Assembly: GCA_046349515.1 (NCBI GenBank)
Contig: JAXMCE010000011.1
Coordinates: 46,645-110,644, forward strand
Origin: JBGPGW01 sp046349515
GTDB taxonomy: Bacteria > Pseudomonadota > Alphaproteobacteria > CADEGL01
Reading direction: 5' to 3'
DNA length: 64,000 nt
Position 1 is the stretch's first letter. Each line of letters begins with the position of its first letter. This document shows positions 43,260-52,179 of the stretch, piece by piece. A model generated the notes under the pieces. That model did no database searches and had not been told where the DNA came from. It saw only the letters and a program-made list of their open reading frames with translations. A program made the position numbers and the translations under genes.

Positions 43260-44584
43260 CTCCTCTGGAATTCGGGGCTCGCAAGGACGAGAGCGACTCC
43301 GTCGCGCCAGCTCGGCGCAAGGGCCACCGCCTCGAGCGTGTCCTTGCTCGCGACCGGGCCAATGACGGCTCCCGCCATCGCCACGGGATCGATCGCGGAC
43401 TGAAGGCGGCCTGCGAACTCGACGGCCCATTCGACCCGTCGGACGCTCGCCTCGGGCGCGACCCATGCCGCGGCCGAGTCCGGCCAACCCGCCGGCGATG
43501 GCGCGGTGAAAGGCACTTGCGCCAGGCGTTCGAGCGCCTCGAGAAGTGCCCGGCGCTGTGGCATCTGGCCGGTCGCGCGATAGGTCGAGATGATGAACTC
43601 CTGGGGCGTCTTCAGCTTCTCGAGCGGACGCTGCCAGGCATCCTGGCCGTCGATGAGCGCGCGATAGAGCGGAAGGAGGCGTCCGTCTTGCTCGAGGTAG
43701 AGCCTGGCCAAGCGGTCGACGGCGGCCGGCGGCGGATCGTCACCGATGAAATGGACCGCGAGTTTCCGCGCGACGTGCTGTGCCGTCGCCGGGTGGCGCG
43801 CGAGCGCGCGGAGGGCCGCCAGCCCCTCCTCCTCGCCGCGCGCCTCGTAACGCACGCCGAGAAGCATCTTCGGGCCCGGTTCATGGAGGGGCGGCGCGAA
43901 GGTGTATTGCCCCGCGTTCGAATCCTTGAGCCGCGCGATCGTCCAGCCGGTGATGATGGTCGCAAGCGAGCGCACATCGGCCTGGGTGTAGCCACCGTTC
44001 ACGCCGAGCGTGTGCAGCTCCAGGATCTCGCGGCCGAGATTCTCGTTGAGCCCCTTCTCGCGCCGGCGACCGGCCGGCGAGTTGGGCCCGATCGAGACGG
44101 CATTGTCGAGATAGAGAAGCATCGCCGGATGCTGGATGGCGGCGACGAGCATGGTCTCGAAGCGCCCCGTCACGTTCGGGCGAATGGCCTCGCGCTCGAA
44201 GGCGCCGGCGAGCCCCGCGACGGCCGGGCGCTGCGCCGAGACTGTGAAGTGATTTGCCCAGAAGCGGACCAGGCGCTCCCGGAACGGCGCGGTGCTCCCG
44301 ATCGCGGCCTCCGTGTGCGCCGCAATGTCGACGAGGAGCGACTGGCGGTATTCCTTCTTGAGATGGGCTTCGAGCTCCGCGTTGCCCTTCTCCCGTGCCT
44401 GGAGGAGAAGGCGGGCCTGGTCGACGCCCCTCGGGAGGCCAGACAGCGCGGGCGGCGGACCGGTGTCGCGATCGATCTGCCCCAGCAACCAACCGCGCGG
44501 ATCGGATCCGATCCGCGCCAGCTCATCCTCAGTCGGCCCCAGCCCGAAACGGGTTGCGGCGACGAACGCCTGCTGTGTGCTCAT
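43256..44584 (-). CDS. DUF1800 family protein
   Basis: 442 residues of the DUF1800 family: ATRFGLGPTEDEL at the N-terminus, RLVRFWANHFTVS, LLYLDNAVSIGPNS, NLGREILELHTLGVNGGYTQADV and the LVLASPEFQRR C-terminus are family hallmarks. No signal peptide is obvious. It is the first gene of the two-gene unit with DUF1501, with a 4-bp overlap. The pair is widespread in proteobacteria and planctomycetes and often linked with extracellular or surface proteins; the biochemical role is unknown. Confidence 0.92.
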   Translation of the reverse strand: MSTQQAFVAATRFGLGPTEDELARIGSDPRGWLLGQIDRDTGPPPALSGLPRGVDQARLLLQAREKGNAELEAHLKKEYRQSLLVDIAAHTEAAIGSTAPFRERLVRFWANHFTVSAQRPAVAGLAGAFEREAIRPNVTGRFETMLVAAIQHPAMLLYLDNAVSIGPNSPAGRRREKGLNENLGREILELHTLGVNGGYTQADVRSLATIITGWTIARLKDSNAGQYTFAPPLHEPGPKMLLGVRYEARGEEEGLAALRALARHPATAQHVARKLAVHFIGDDPPPAAVDRLARLYLEQDGRLLPLYRALIDGQDAWQRPLEKLKTPQEFIISTYRATGQMPQRRALLEALERLAQVPFTAPSPAGWPDSAAAWVAPEASVRRVEWAVEFAGRLQSAIDPVAMAGAVIGPVASKDTLEAVALAPSWRDGVALVLASPEFQRR

Positions 44585-44698
44585 GCACAGCTCCGCTCAC
44601 GCCCAACCCCCGCTCGAGGGCGATCATGGGGCGGACGGCGCCCCCTGGCAAGCGGAAGACCCGCCTCTATCCTCTTCAATTTCCTTAACGACCTTCCG

Positions 44699-44704
44699 TA
44701 TAAT
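44699..44704 (+). promoter_or_regulatory. Possible -10 box for the Cys-rich protein gene
   Basis: Perfect TATAAT 81 bp before ATG 44785, in an otherwise GC-rich gap. The -35 region (TTCAAT about 18 bp upstream) is poor. Confidence 0.4.
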
Positions 44705-44784
44705 CCGGCCCTTCGTCTGGGAACGAGCGGCTGGAAAACCAGAGACGAACGCACAACACCTCAACCAACCAACAGGGACATTCC

Positions 44785-45132
44785 ATGCGTATTGTGAAGA
44801 CCTTTGCCTTTCTCCTCCTCGCCGTTGGAGTTTCGTGGGCGACGGGCGCCCTCTTGGCATCCAGTGCGCGCGCCGTCGACATCGATCCGGGCGCCTGCAT
44901 CCGTTGCGAGGCCTATGGCAACGCCGAAACCTGCAAGCGCTGCGTGGACAAGCCAGATGGCAGCAAGGCCACCGTGCCCGCCCCCTGCAAGGCGGCGGGA
45001 GCCAGCCCTGACTGCAAGAAGCAGCTCGAGGGCGAGTGCAAGCCTTTGGGCAATCCCACGCAGTTCCTGAGCTGCCTCAAGGAAGACGCCAAGTGCAAAG
45101 GGCTCGTCGAGAAGTGCGAGGCCTTCAAATAG
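44785..45132 (+). CDS. Small secreted cysteine-rich protein
   Basis: 115 residues: a signal peptide ending near residue 30 (ATGALLASSARA), then a mature domain of ~85 residues with ten cysteines, including CIRCEAYGNAETCKRC, CKKQLEGECK and two CK-x-n-C pairs. The pattern suits disulfide-rich folding in the periplasm or outside the cell; metal binding is less likely because of the spacing. No family recognised. The gene stands alone, with a TATAAT upstream and a near-perfect terminator 42 bp downstream, so it is probably an independent transcription unit. Confidence 0.8.
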   Translation: MRIVKTFAFLLLAVGVSWATGALLASSARAVDIDPGACIRCEAYGNAETCKRCVDKPDGSKATVPAPCKAAGASPDCKKQLEGECKPLGNPTQFLSCLKEDAKCKGLVEKCEAFK

Positions 45133-45174
45133 GCACTGACGTGCCGACGGATCCTACCCGTCGCTGATCGCGCG

Positions 45175-45205
45175 CAAGGGCCGGTCCGTCAAGGACCGGC
45201 CCTTG
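45175..45205 (+). terminator. Hairpin terminator after the Cys-rich protein gene
   Basis: Perfect 13-bp stem CAAGGGCCGGTCC / GGACCGGCCCTTG with a 5-nt loop (GTCAA). The 3' side is only TCATA, so it may rely on stem strength. It sits 19 bp before the next start codon and could also act on the leader of the TerC gene. Confidence 0.75.
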
Positions 45206-45224
45206 TCATAGGACGACGCTCTTG

Positions 45225-46214
45225 ATGACACTCGATTCCGCCTTCTGGTTCGGCCTCCTCGAGATCATCGGCGTCAATATCGTTCTCTCGGGTGACAACG
45301 CGGTCGTGATCGCGCTCGCGTGCCGGTCGCTGCCGCCGCGCCAGCAGCGCATCGGGGTCGCCCTCGGCAGCGGCGCCGCCGTCGCCATGCGCATCGTCTT
45401 GACGCTCTTCGTCACGGTCCTCATGCGCGTGCCCTACCTCAAGATCGCAGGCGCACTGCTTCTCGTGTGGATCGGCCTCGAGCTCCTCAAGGGCGAGGAA
45501 GACGAGGACGAGGTGCACGCGGCCGCGCATCTTTGGGCCGCGGTGCGCACGGTGCTCATCGCCGATGCGGTGATGAGTCTCGACAACGTGATCGCGGTCG
45601 CCGCCGCGGCGAAGGGCGACATGGTCCTTCTCGTCTTGGGGCTACTCATCAGCATTCCGCTCGTCGTCTACGGCGCCACGCTTCTCATCCGCCTCATCGG
45701 CCGGTTTCCGGCGATCATCACGGTGGGAGCGGCTCTCATCGGCTACATCGCGGGCGATGTGATGGTCACGGACCCGGCGTTGACACCGTGGGTCGAGACG
45801 AGCGCGCCCTGGCTCGATGTCGCGGCCCCCATCCTGGGCTCGGTCTTCGTCGTGCTCTTCGGCCTCGCCCTCGCGCCCCAGGCGGTGCCGGCGCCCGAGA
45901 CGGTGCGCGGCGCCGTCGGCGGCACGTTCGTCATCTTCGCGGTTCGCGCCCTGCTGCAATTCTTCAGCCGCGTTGTCGCGCTTCGCGCACCCATGGTCCT
46001 CGCATCGATCGCGGCGGTCCTCGGCTTCGGCGGCGGGGAGGCGATGATCGAGGATGCGGCCATGCCGGGCTGGGCGGGCCGGCACACGACGTTCGTCCGC
46101 GAGTTCGGCCCCGTGCTAGGCTCCGCCCTCGCCGTCACGATCATCGAGCTGGCCGTCCGCTGGTGGCAGAGGCGCGGGGCGCGCCGTCACTTGGGCAATC
46201 CCATGGCGAAGTAG
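45225..46214 (+). CDS. TerC-family membrane protein with extended C-terminus
   Basis: 329 residues. The N-terminal ~200 match TerC/YjbE membrane proteins: VLSGDNAVVIALA (Asp24, Asn25 in the first helix), a pseudo-repeat ADAVMSLDNVIAVAAAA near 118-128, and about seven helices. The family is implicated in metal ion (manganese) export. YjbE-type members are usually about 220 residues; here another ~110 follow, with two or three further hydrophobic segments (VLGSVFVVLFGLALAP, VIFAVRALLQFF, VLASIAAVLGFGGG). ATG 45225 is used; a TTG immediately precedes it. No yybP-ykoY riboswitch was recognised in the short leader. Confidence 0.88.
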   Translation: MTLDSAFWFGLLEIIGVNIVLSGDNAVVIALACRSLPPRQQRIGVALGSGAAVAMRIVLTLFVTVLMRVPYLKIAGALLLVWIGLELLKGEEDEDEVHAAAHLWAAVRTVLIADAVMSLDNVIAVAAAAKGDMVLLVLGLLISIPLVVYGATLLIRLIGRFPAIITVGAALIGYIAGDVMVTDPALTPWVETSAPWLDVAAPILGSVFVVLFGLALAPQAVPAPETVRGAVGGTFVIFAVRALLQFFSRVVALRAPMVLASIAAVLGFGGGEAMIEDAAMPGWAGRHTTFVREFGPVLGSALAVTIIELAVRWWQRRGARRHLGNPMAK

Positions 46215-46233
46215 CGTCGTAGAGAAACGAGCC

Positions 46234-47709
46234 CTACCTCAGACATTCGATCTGAACGGTGACGCGCTGCGCCCGCTCTCCGACGTCGGTCGCCTTCAGC
46301 TCGGGCCCGGGCTTCGCCTTCACATACTGGATCTGGTTTGCCTCGAGGAACGACTGCGCGATGGAACCCTTGATCGCGAAGTTGATGTTCTGCGGGAGCT
46401 GGCCGGTTCGTTCGAGCATATAGATTTCGTTCAATCGGCTTGAAACGACGCCAATGACGTTGCCGCTCATGTCGAACAACGGCCCGCCGCTATTGCCCGG
46501 CTGGACAGGCGCCGAAATCTGAAGGGCGCGGCTGTCATCGCGCAATCCCGCCAATGCGCTCACCGTGCCTGTCGTCAGGCTGCCCTGCGAGGAGATCGTG
46601 CCCCGCAACGGATATCCGAACACGACCACCCCTTCACCGACCCGAACGCCCCCATCGCGAAACGTCGCAATCGACGCCGAAGGCGCGGGCATTTTCAGAA
46701 TTGCGAGATCGTTGGTCGCATCGAGCGCCACGACCTCCACCTGAGGATGGGGCTCGCCCGGCAGGCCCGCGCGCACCTCGGTGCATTTCCCCACGACATG
46801 TTCGTTCGTCAGGACATGACCCGCACGGCTCACCATGAAGCCAGAGCCCGAGCCACCACCCTTCGGCTCAGTCGTCCCGCCTGAATTGCGGGGCTTCCAA
46901 TCCCGCGCCGCCGCCTGCGCTTGGGCCAGTTGACCGGCGGTCATGACTTTTTCGACGGCGCGCCGACCTTCGGCCGCTTTCTGCGCCACGTCTTTGTTTG
47001 GGCTCGATGCCGCCAAGTTGAACCAGAGATGCGCCTGTACATAGTCCTGCGGAACGCCCTCCCCATTGAGAAACATGACTCCGAGGTTTAGCTGTGACTT
47101 TGGTTCATTTTGTTCCGCCGCGCGCTGGAACCATTTTGCAGCCTCGGCCATGTCCTTGTTGACGCCAGTGCCGTCACTAAATGCAAATCCCAAATTGTAT
47201 TGAGCAGCTGCGTGATCCTGCGCGGCGGCCAAACGCCACCACTTCACGGCCTCGGCCTGGTCCTTGGCGACGCCATATCCATAGTAGTAGGCACTGCCCA
47301 CATTGGTTTGTCCCGGGGCATAGCCTTGCTCAGCCGCAAGTCGATACAGGCGAAGTGCTTCCTGGTAATTCTGCGGAACGCCGCGTCCTTCGGCATACAT
47401 ATTTCCCAAGTTGTTCTGCGCTTTTCCAAGATTCTGATCGGCGGCAAGACGAAACCACCGAAAAGCTTCGCGATCGTCTACGGGAACGCCCTGACCGAAC
47501 GCGTACATCCGTCCGAGAAAGAATTGCGCCTCGGCATTGCCCTGCTCGGCGAGAGGCATGAATTCCCGAAAAGCAGCCGCGTAATCCTTCCGCTCGTAGG
47601 CCGCGAGCGCCTCGTTGAGCCCTGCATGGGCGGGTATCGAAAAGACCAAGGCGAGACAAGCAACGCCCGCTAGCCCTGCCGCGGCACGGCCGAAGTTAAA
47701 CGTGAACAT
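46234..47709 (-). CDS. Exported Sel1-repeat / trypsin-like serine protease fusion
   Basis: 491 residues. After a signal peptide (to about residue 29) come five to six Sel1-type repeats (for example FFLGRMYAFGQGVPVDDREA, NNLGNMYAEGRGVPQN) up to ~240, a linker, then a trypsin-fold protease domain. The triad is visible: His in LTNEHVVG (~304), Asp in ATNDLAIL (~331) and Ser in VQPGNSGGPLF (~404). No PDZ domain follows. Sel1 repeats bind partner proteins, so the protease is likely directed to a target in the periplasm. Divergent from the EamA gene. Confidence 0.92.
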   Translation of the reverse strand: MFTFNFGRAAAGLAGVACLALVFSIPAHAGLNEALAAYERKDYAAAFREFMPLAEQGNAEAQFFLGRMYAFGQGVPVDDREAFRWFRLAADQNLGKAQNNLGNMYAEGRGVPQNYQEALRLYRLAAEQGYAPGQTNVGSAYYYGYGVAKDQAEAVKWWRLAAAQDHAAAQYNLGFAFSDGTGVNKDMAEAAKWFQRAAEQNEPKSQLNLGVMFLNGEGVPQDYVQAHLWFNLAASSPNKDVAQKAAEGRRAVEKVMTAGQLAQAQAAARDWKPRNSGGTTEPKGGGSGSGFMVSRAGHVLTNEHVVGKCTEVRAGLPGEPHPQVEVVALDATNDLAILKMPAPSASIATFRDGGVRVGEGVVVFGYPLRGTISSQGSLTTGTVSALAGLRDDSRALQISAPVQPGNSGGPLFDMSGNVIGVVSSRLNEIYMLERTGQLPQNINFAIKGSIAQSFLEANQIQYVKAKPGPELKATDVGERAQRVTVQIECLR

Positions 47710-47827
47710 GCCTTAATTCCTGCAAATACGTTTGCTTCCCACCGCCAACTGCGTCTATCACAACCCATTCTGAATACAGATGGCGCCAGCGGCAAGCGAC
47801 GCTCGGCGAACGGAAAGGCGGGATGCC

Positions 47828-48730
47828 GTGAGCACCCAGGAGACGAGGCAATCCCACCGCCGCACCGGCGCGCTTCTCACCCTTGCCGCGGCCATCTCGT
47901 GGAGCACGGCGGGACTTGCCGTGCGCTCGATGGACGGGGCGACGGCGTGGCAGATTCTCTGCTACCGCTCGCTCGCGCTCTTCGCCTTCCTCGTGGTCGT
48001 CCTTCTCGTGCGGCACCGGAGCCGCGTCCTCCGCGTCGCACGCGATGTCGGCTGGGCGGGCGTGCTCGGCGCGTTCTGCATGGTCGGCGCCTTCATGTGC
48101 AACATCCTGGCCATGACCATGACGACGATCGCGAACGCGGCCTTCCTCCAGGCGACCCAGGTGTTCTTCGGCGCCGCCCTCGGATGGATCGTGCTCGGCG
48201 AAGCAGTCCCTCTCAAGACCTGGATCGCCATGGTCGTGGCGCTCGGCGGCGTCGCCCTCATGATGGGCGACGGTCTCGAGACGGGAACGCTCTTGGGCAA
48301 TGTCTTCGGTCTCGCGACCGGATTCTGGTGCGCGGCCTTCGCCGTTTCGTTCCGCTTTTGCCGCGGGGCGGACAACATGCCCATCGCCTGCCTGGCCGCG
48401 ATCCTCGCGGCCGTTGCGACCGCCGCCCTCGCGCCCGGCCTCGCGATCAGCACGCACGACGTGGCCATCTCCCTCGGCATGGGCATCTTCCAGATCGGAA
48501 TCGGCATGGTGCTGTTCGGCCTCGGCGCGCGGCGCGTGCCGGCGGCGGAGCTCCTGCTGATCGGGCTCGTCGAGCTCGTGGTTGCGCCGATCTGGGTGTG
48601 GCTCATCGTGGGGGAAGTGCCCTCGACGCTCACGCTCGGCGGCGGCGCGCTCGTCCTCGCGGCCGTGGTGGGACAGGTGCTGGTGCCCGACCGGCGCGTC
48701 GAGCCCCGGCGCGTGAGCGAAGCGGCCTAG
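47828..48730 (+). CDS. EamA/DMT-family transporter
   Basis: About 300 residues with ten predicted membrane helices in two EamA repeats (GALLTLAAAISWSTAGLAVR... and NVFGLATGFWCAAFAVSFRF...). GTG 47828 was chosen because AAAGGCGGG lies just before it; ATG 47780 is an alternative that adds 16 polar residues. Export of a metabolite is likely, cargo unknown. No obvious functional partner adjacent. Not a close copy of the EamA gene at 23632. Confidence 0.88.
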   Translation: MSTQETRQSHRRTGALLTLAAAISWSTAGLAVRSMDGATAWQILCYRSLALFAFLVVVLLVRHRSRVLRVARDVGWAGVLGAFCMVGAFMCNILAMTMTTIANAAFLQATQVFFGAALGWIVLGEAVPLKTWIAMVVALGGVALMMGDGLETGTLLGNVFGLATGFWCAAFAVSFRFCRGADNMPIACLAAILAAVATAALAPGLAISTHDVAISLGMGIFQIGIGMVLFGLGARRVPAAELLLIGLVELVVAPIWVWLIVGEVPSTLTLGGGALVLAAVVGQVLVPDRRVEPRRVSEAA

Positions 48731-48970
48731 CCGCTCATGCCGGGCTGTTAGCCGGCATCCGATTGAAATTACCAACGACCGGTCGCGCGAGAGCCGACGG
48801 CCCGGAGTGGGATCACTCGGTGTCCAAAAGGAACCGCGTCCGCCAGTCGATTCGTCGACGGCCTCCGCTCTGACGTTTCTCCTCAAGCGGCCACACATCC
48901 CGCCGATATTGCGCGCCTCGGCACCAGACCCTAGGCTCAAACCAAGACATGGGACGGGAGGCACGGGGTC

Positions 48971-49732
48971 ATGTCAGGGATCGTGCTCGAGGGCGAAGGT
49001 GTCACGGACGAAGCGCGCGCCGAGCGTGCACGCGCGATTGCGGCAGAGAAGCGAGCCATTGCGATGACGCGCATGGCCGAGATCAAAGCGCGGGTCGGCA
49101 GCGCCAAGCTCGGTCGCTCGCTGCAGTTTCCGGGCATCGCCTTGAGTGACCAGATCTTGGAGCCCGGCCCCTATTCGCGCATGGTCCGCTCCGGCGATCA
49201 TTTGCGCATCATCGACCTCGAAGGGCAGCAGGCCGTCGATTTCCTCGTCTACGACGCGACGAACTACGCCAACCGTTACAACGCCGCCAACACCATCAAG
49301 CTCAACCGCTCGATCTATCTCCGTGCCGGGTTCAAGCTCTACTCCGACCTCGGCGACATTCTCATGACCGTGGCCGAGGACACCGTCGGCTATCACGACA
49401 CGATCGCCGGCTGCTGCAGCGCCGAGAGCAACCACGCCCGCTACGGCATAAAGGGCACGCCGAGCTGCCGCGGCAATTTCATCGCGGCGCTCGCCGAGCA
49501 CGGCATGGATACCCGCGACATCCCTGCCAACATCAACTGGTTCATGAACGTGCCCGTGAAGCCCGACGGATCGACCGAGATCGTCGATGGTCTCTCCGAG
49601 CCCGGCGATTACGTGGATCTCCGGGCCGAGCGCGACGTGCTGGTGGTCATCTCCAACTGTCCGCAGCGCTACAACCCCTGCAGCGGCTGGAACCCGACGC
49701 CAGTGCGGATCATTGAATGGCGGCCGAGTTAG
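48971..49732 (+). CDS. DUF1989 / urea-carboxylase-associated family protein
   Basis: 253 residues. Typical family blocks are HLRIIDLEGQQAVDFLVYDA, GCCSAESNHARYG and NCPQRYNPCSGWNPTPVRII, with several conserved Cys and His residues suiting a metal site. Family members sit beside urea/guanidine carboxylase genes, and some act as carboxyguanidine deiminase subunits. Here there is a single orphan copy with no carboxylase nearby, and an N-terminal ~50-residue helical extension. Its role may therefore differ. GGGAGG lies about 14 bp before the ATG. Confidence 0.88.
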   Translation: MSGIVLEGEGVTDEARAERARAIAAEKRAIAMTRMAEIKARVGSAKLGRSLQFPGIALSDQILEPGPYSRMVRSGDHLRIIDLEGQQAVDFLVYDATNYANRYNAANTIKLNRSIYLRAGFKLYSDLGDILMTVAEDTVGYHDTIAGCCSAESNHARYGIKGTPSCRGNFIAALAEHGMDTRDIPANINWFMNVPVKPDGSTEIVDGLSEPGDYVDLRAERDVLVVISNCPQRYNPCSGWNPTPVRIIEWRPS

Positions 49733-49951
49733 CCAAGCTCCAGTCACGCCTCCTGAAGGAGAGCGCGGCAGATTGAGGGAACGGCGCCTTCAAGTGCCGC
49801 AAGTGGCGTGAGCGGCAGAGACAGGGTGGCCGTGATGGGGCACCTGCCCCTGCGAACATGAATGCCTTCCGCGCGTTCTCTCAACGCCCCTTGGCCACTC
49901 TCTCCGGTTTGGGACAAGTGGTGGGCCAGGCCGCTCGGCTTATCTCGGATC

Positions 49952-50302
49952 TCAATTGAGGCGCTTCTGCGCGACGCGGGCCTTCGACTGATAGCAGCCG
50001 TCGACGATCGAGCCGAAATACTCCCGAATCATGGGATGCTTGACCGGCCCGTTCTCTGAATCCGGCAGGAGGTTCTGTTCGCTCACATAGGCCTCGTAGG
50101 GCCCCTGCTCGTTCTGGGCAAACAGGTGGTAAAAGGGCTGGTCTTTCGACGGACGCATGGCTTCGGGAATGGCCTGGTACCATTCCTCCGTGTTGTTGAA
50201 GGTCGGATCGACGTCGTAGATCACGCCGCGGAAGGGGAAAAAGCGGTGGCGCACGATCTGACCGATGCTGAATTTCGCGGTTCGGGTCGTCATTGGCGTC
50301 AT
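49952..50302 (-). CDS. hspQ: HspQ (heat-shock / hemimethylated-DNA-binding family)
   Basis: 116 residues of the HspQ/YccV family: KFSIGQIVRHRFFPFRGVIYDVDP, then EWYQAIP, PFYHLFAQNE and YVSEQNLLPD. In enterobacteria HspQ binds hemimethylated oriC DNA and modulates Lon protease. Alphaproteobacterial homologues are usually about 110 residues, matching this one. Starts at 50302 or, nine bases in, 50293 are both possible. Single-gene unit between DUF1989 and an amidohydrolase. Confidence 0.93.
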   Translation of the reverse strand: MTPMTTRTAKFSIGQIVRHRFFPFRGVIYDVDPTFNNTEEWYQAIPEAMRPSKDQPFYHLFAQNEQGPYEAYVSEQNLLPDSENGPVKHPMIREYFGSIVDGCYQSKARVAQKRLN

Positions 50303-50529
50303 CCCACACGAGACATCGTGGCTGGCCCCCGGTCCCTCCCCGGCCGACGGCCTCCGGCGAGCGAAGATATGGTGCGTCGCCCCGGATGTGCAATCACGCG
50401 AACGAATTTTGGCGGAACCAAGGCATGGCCATCCACCCCTTCCTACCCTTGTCCGGGACGGGCGGATGCCCGTATCCTTGATCCATCACGCTTTCGTGTC
50501 GTCGCGCGCACGGTTCCGGAGTACGCCCC

Positions 50530-51621
50530 ATGTCCAAGATCATCTCCGCCGATTCCCACGTCCAGGAAGCGCCGGAAATCTACAAGGAGCGCCTGCCGAA
50601 GAAGTTCCACGACCGGGTGCCGCACATCGAGATCCGCGACGGCAAGCGTTACCGAATCGTCGACGGACGGAAGCCCCGCCGGCTCGACGTCGCGGAGACG
50701 CGCGAGACCGAAGAGGACCGCGAGCGCGAGTTCCGCAGCGACCCCACCGGCGGGCGCGACATCGCGAAGCGCCTGAAGGACCTCGACCGCGACGGCATCG
50801 ACGCCGAGGTGATCTATCCGAACGACTCGCTCTCGGTCTACCAGTCGCCCGACCCCGAGTACCAGCTGGCCGTGGCGCGCGCCTACAACGACTGGATCGT
50901 CGAGTGGTTCGGCGGCCACCGGGACCGTTTCGCACCCGTGGGCGTCGTGCCGGTCAGCAACATTCCCGAGGCGGTGAAAGAGGTGCAGCGCGTGGCGAAG
51001 CTCGGCCTCCGCGCGGTCAAGGTGCCAATCGTCGCGAATGCCCGGCCTTACAACCGGCCCGAGTACGAGCCGCTCTGGGCGGCGCTCGCGGACGCAGGCA
51101 TCGTCCTCACCTTCCACAGCTTCACCAACGACAACGACCAGTACCCCGAAGACTGGGGCGAGGAGGAAGGCTTCGGCGGCGCGCTGTCGTTCATGGCCTT
51201 GAGCATGGCCGAGGGACTCCAGCCCGTGAGCTACATGATCAGCTCGGGCGCGCTCGAACGCCACCCGAAGCTCAAGATGGCCGTCGTCGAATCGGGCGCG
51301 GGCTGGCTTGCCTGGCTCCTCTACGTGCTCGACGAGCAGGTCGAGAAAAAGCACATGTGGATTCGCCCGCGCTTGAAGATGAAGCCCAGCGAGTACTTCA
51401 AGCGCCAGGGCTACGTGACCTTCAGCGACGATCCCATGGCGCTGAAGAACATCGAGTTCACGGGCGCCGACTGCCTCATGTGGGGCAGCGACTACCCGCA
51501 CGACGAGGGCACCTTCCCCAACAGCCGCGCGGTGATCGAGCGCACCTTCAAGGGCCTGTCCGACTCCGACAGGCGCAAGATCGTCCATGACAACGCGGCG
51601 AAGCTCTATGGCTTCGCATGA
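50530..51621 (+). CDS. Amidohydrolase-2 family metal-dependent hydrolase
   Basis: 363-residue TIM-barrel hydrolase of the ACMSD/decarboxylase-like amidohydrolase group. The N-terminal metal site SADSHV (DxH), a central His in LTFHSFTND and the C-terminal GSDYPHDEGTFPNS aspartate are all present. Members decarboxylate or hydrolyse aromatic acids and lactones. A lipoprotein gene follows after 31 bp, perhaps by chance. Substrate unknown. Confidence 0.9.
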   Translation: MSKIISADSHVQEAPEIYKERLPKKFHDRVPHIEIRDGKRYRIVDGRKPRRLDVAETRETEEDREREFRSDPTGGRDIAKRLKDLDRDGIDAEVIYPNDSLSVYQSPDPEYQLAVARAYNDWIVEWFGGHRDRFAPVGVVPVSNIPEAVKEVQRVAKLGLRAVKVPIVANARPYNRPEYEPLWAALADAGIVLTFHSFTNDNDQYPEDWGEEEGFGGALSFMALSMAEGLQPVSYMISSGALERHPKLKMAVVESGAGWLAWLLYVLDEQVEKKHMWIRPRLKMKPSEYFKRQGYVTFSDDPMALKNIEFTGADCLMWGSDYPHDEGTFPNSRAVIERTFKGLSDSDRRKIVHDNAAKLYGFA

Positions 51622-51652
51622 GGACGGGCGCGAGGCCAGGAGGGCGCATCCG

Positions 51653-52126
51653 ATGAGCGCCCTGCGCGCGGCGACGCTCCTCGCCCTCTCGGCGCTCCTC
51701 GCCGCATGCGCGGAGCCCGCGCCATACCAGCCCCTCGTCGACATGAGCGGCCGGACGGAAGCCGATTACAAATACGACCTTCTCTACTGCCGCGAAGCCG
51801 CGCGTCAGCGCGATATCGCGACCGGCGTCGGGATCGGCGTCCTCGCGGGTGCGGCGCTCGGCCCGGTCGTCGGCGCCGCATCGGGCGCGGGCGCCGGCGT
51901 GGGCGTCGCGACGGGCGTGCCCGCGGGCGCCGTCGCGGGCGGAACCGCCGCCTCGGTCCATGACCAGGCGATCGATGCGCAGTTCAAGGATTCGATCGAC
52001 CGCTGCATGGTCGATCGCGGCTGGACGCTCCGCAACCCTCAGCCGGCTGATCTCTCGGCGCCGCCGTCGGATCTGACCCAGCCGTCGGATGCGGCCGGCA
52101 GCGGGGCGAAACCCTCGACCCAATAG
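51653..52126 (+). CDS. Glycine-zipper lipoprotein
   Basis: 157 residues. The signal peptide ends in a lipobox LLAAC (Cys19). Residues ~62-100 form a glycine-zipper region (GVGIGVLAGAALGPVVGAASGAG...) able to insert in membranes, flanked by a Cys-containing YCREAARQRD and DRCMVDRGW that resemble outer-membrane SmpA/Slp-type small lipoproteins. CCAGGAGGG precedes ATG 51653, which decides the start over an earlier in-frame ATG. Likely an envelope structural protein. Confidence 0.85.
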   Translation: MSALRAATLLALSALLAACAEPAPYQPLVDMSGRTEADYKYDLLYCREAARQRDIATGVGIGVLAGAALGPVVGAASGAGAGVGVATGVPAGAVAGGTAASVHDQAIDAQFKDSIDRCMVDRGWTLRNPQPADLSAPPSDLTQPSDAAGSGAKPSTQ

Positions 52127-52179
52127 GCGGCACGCCTTCGGCGGACGCCGTCCTCTTTCGCGCCACAGGAGCACATCCC

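Noticed and set aside
49733..49951. Gap searched for a tRNA or small RNA
   Set aside because: No cloverleaf or conserved RNA seen; only a 6-bp hairpin GGGGCA-CC-TGCCCC near 49838.
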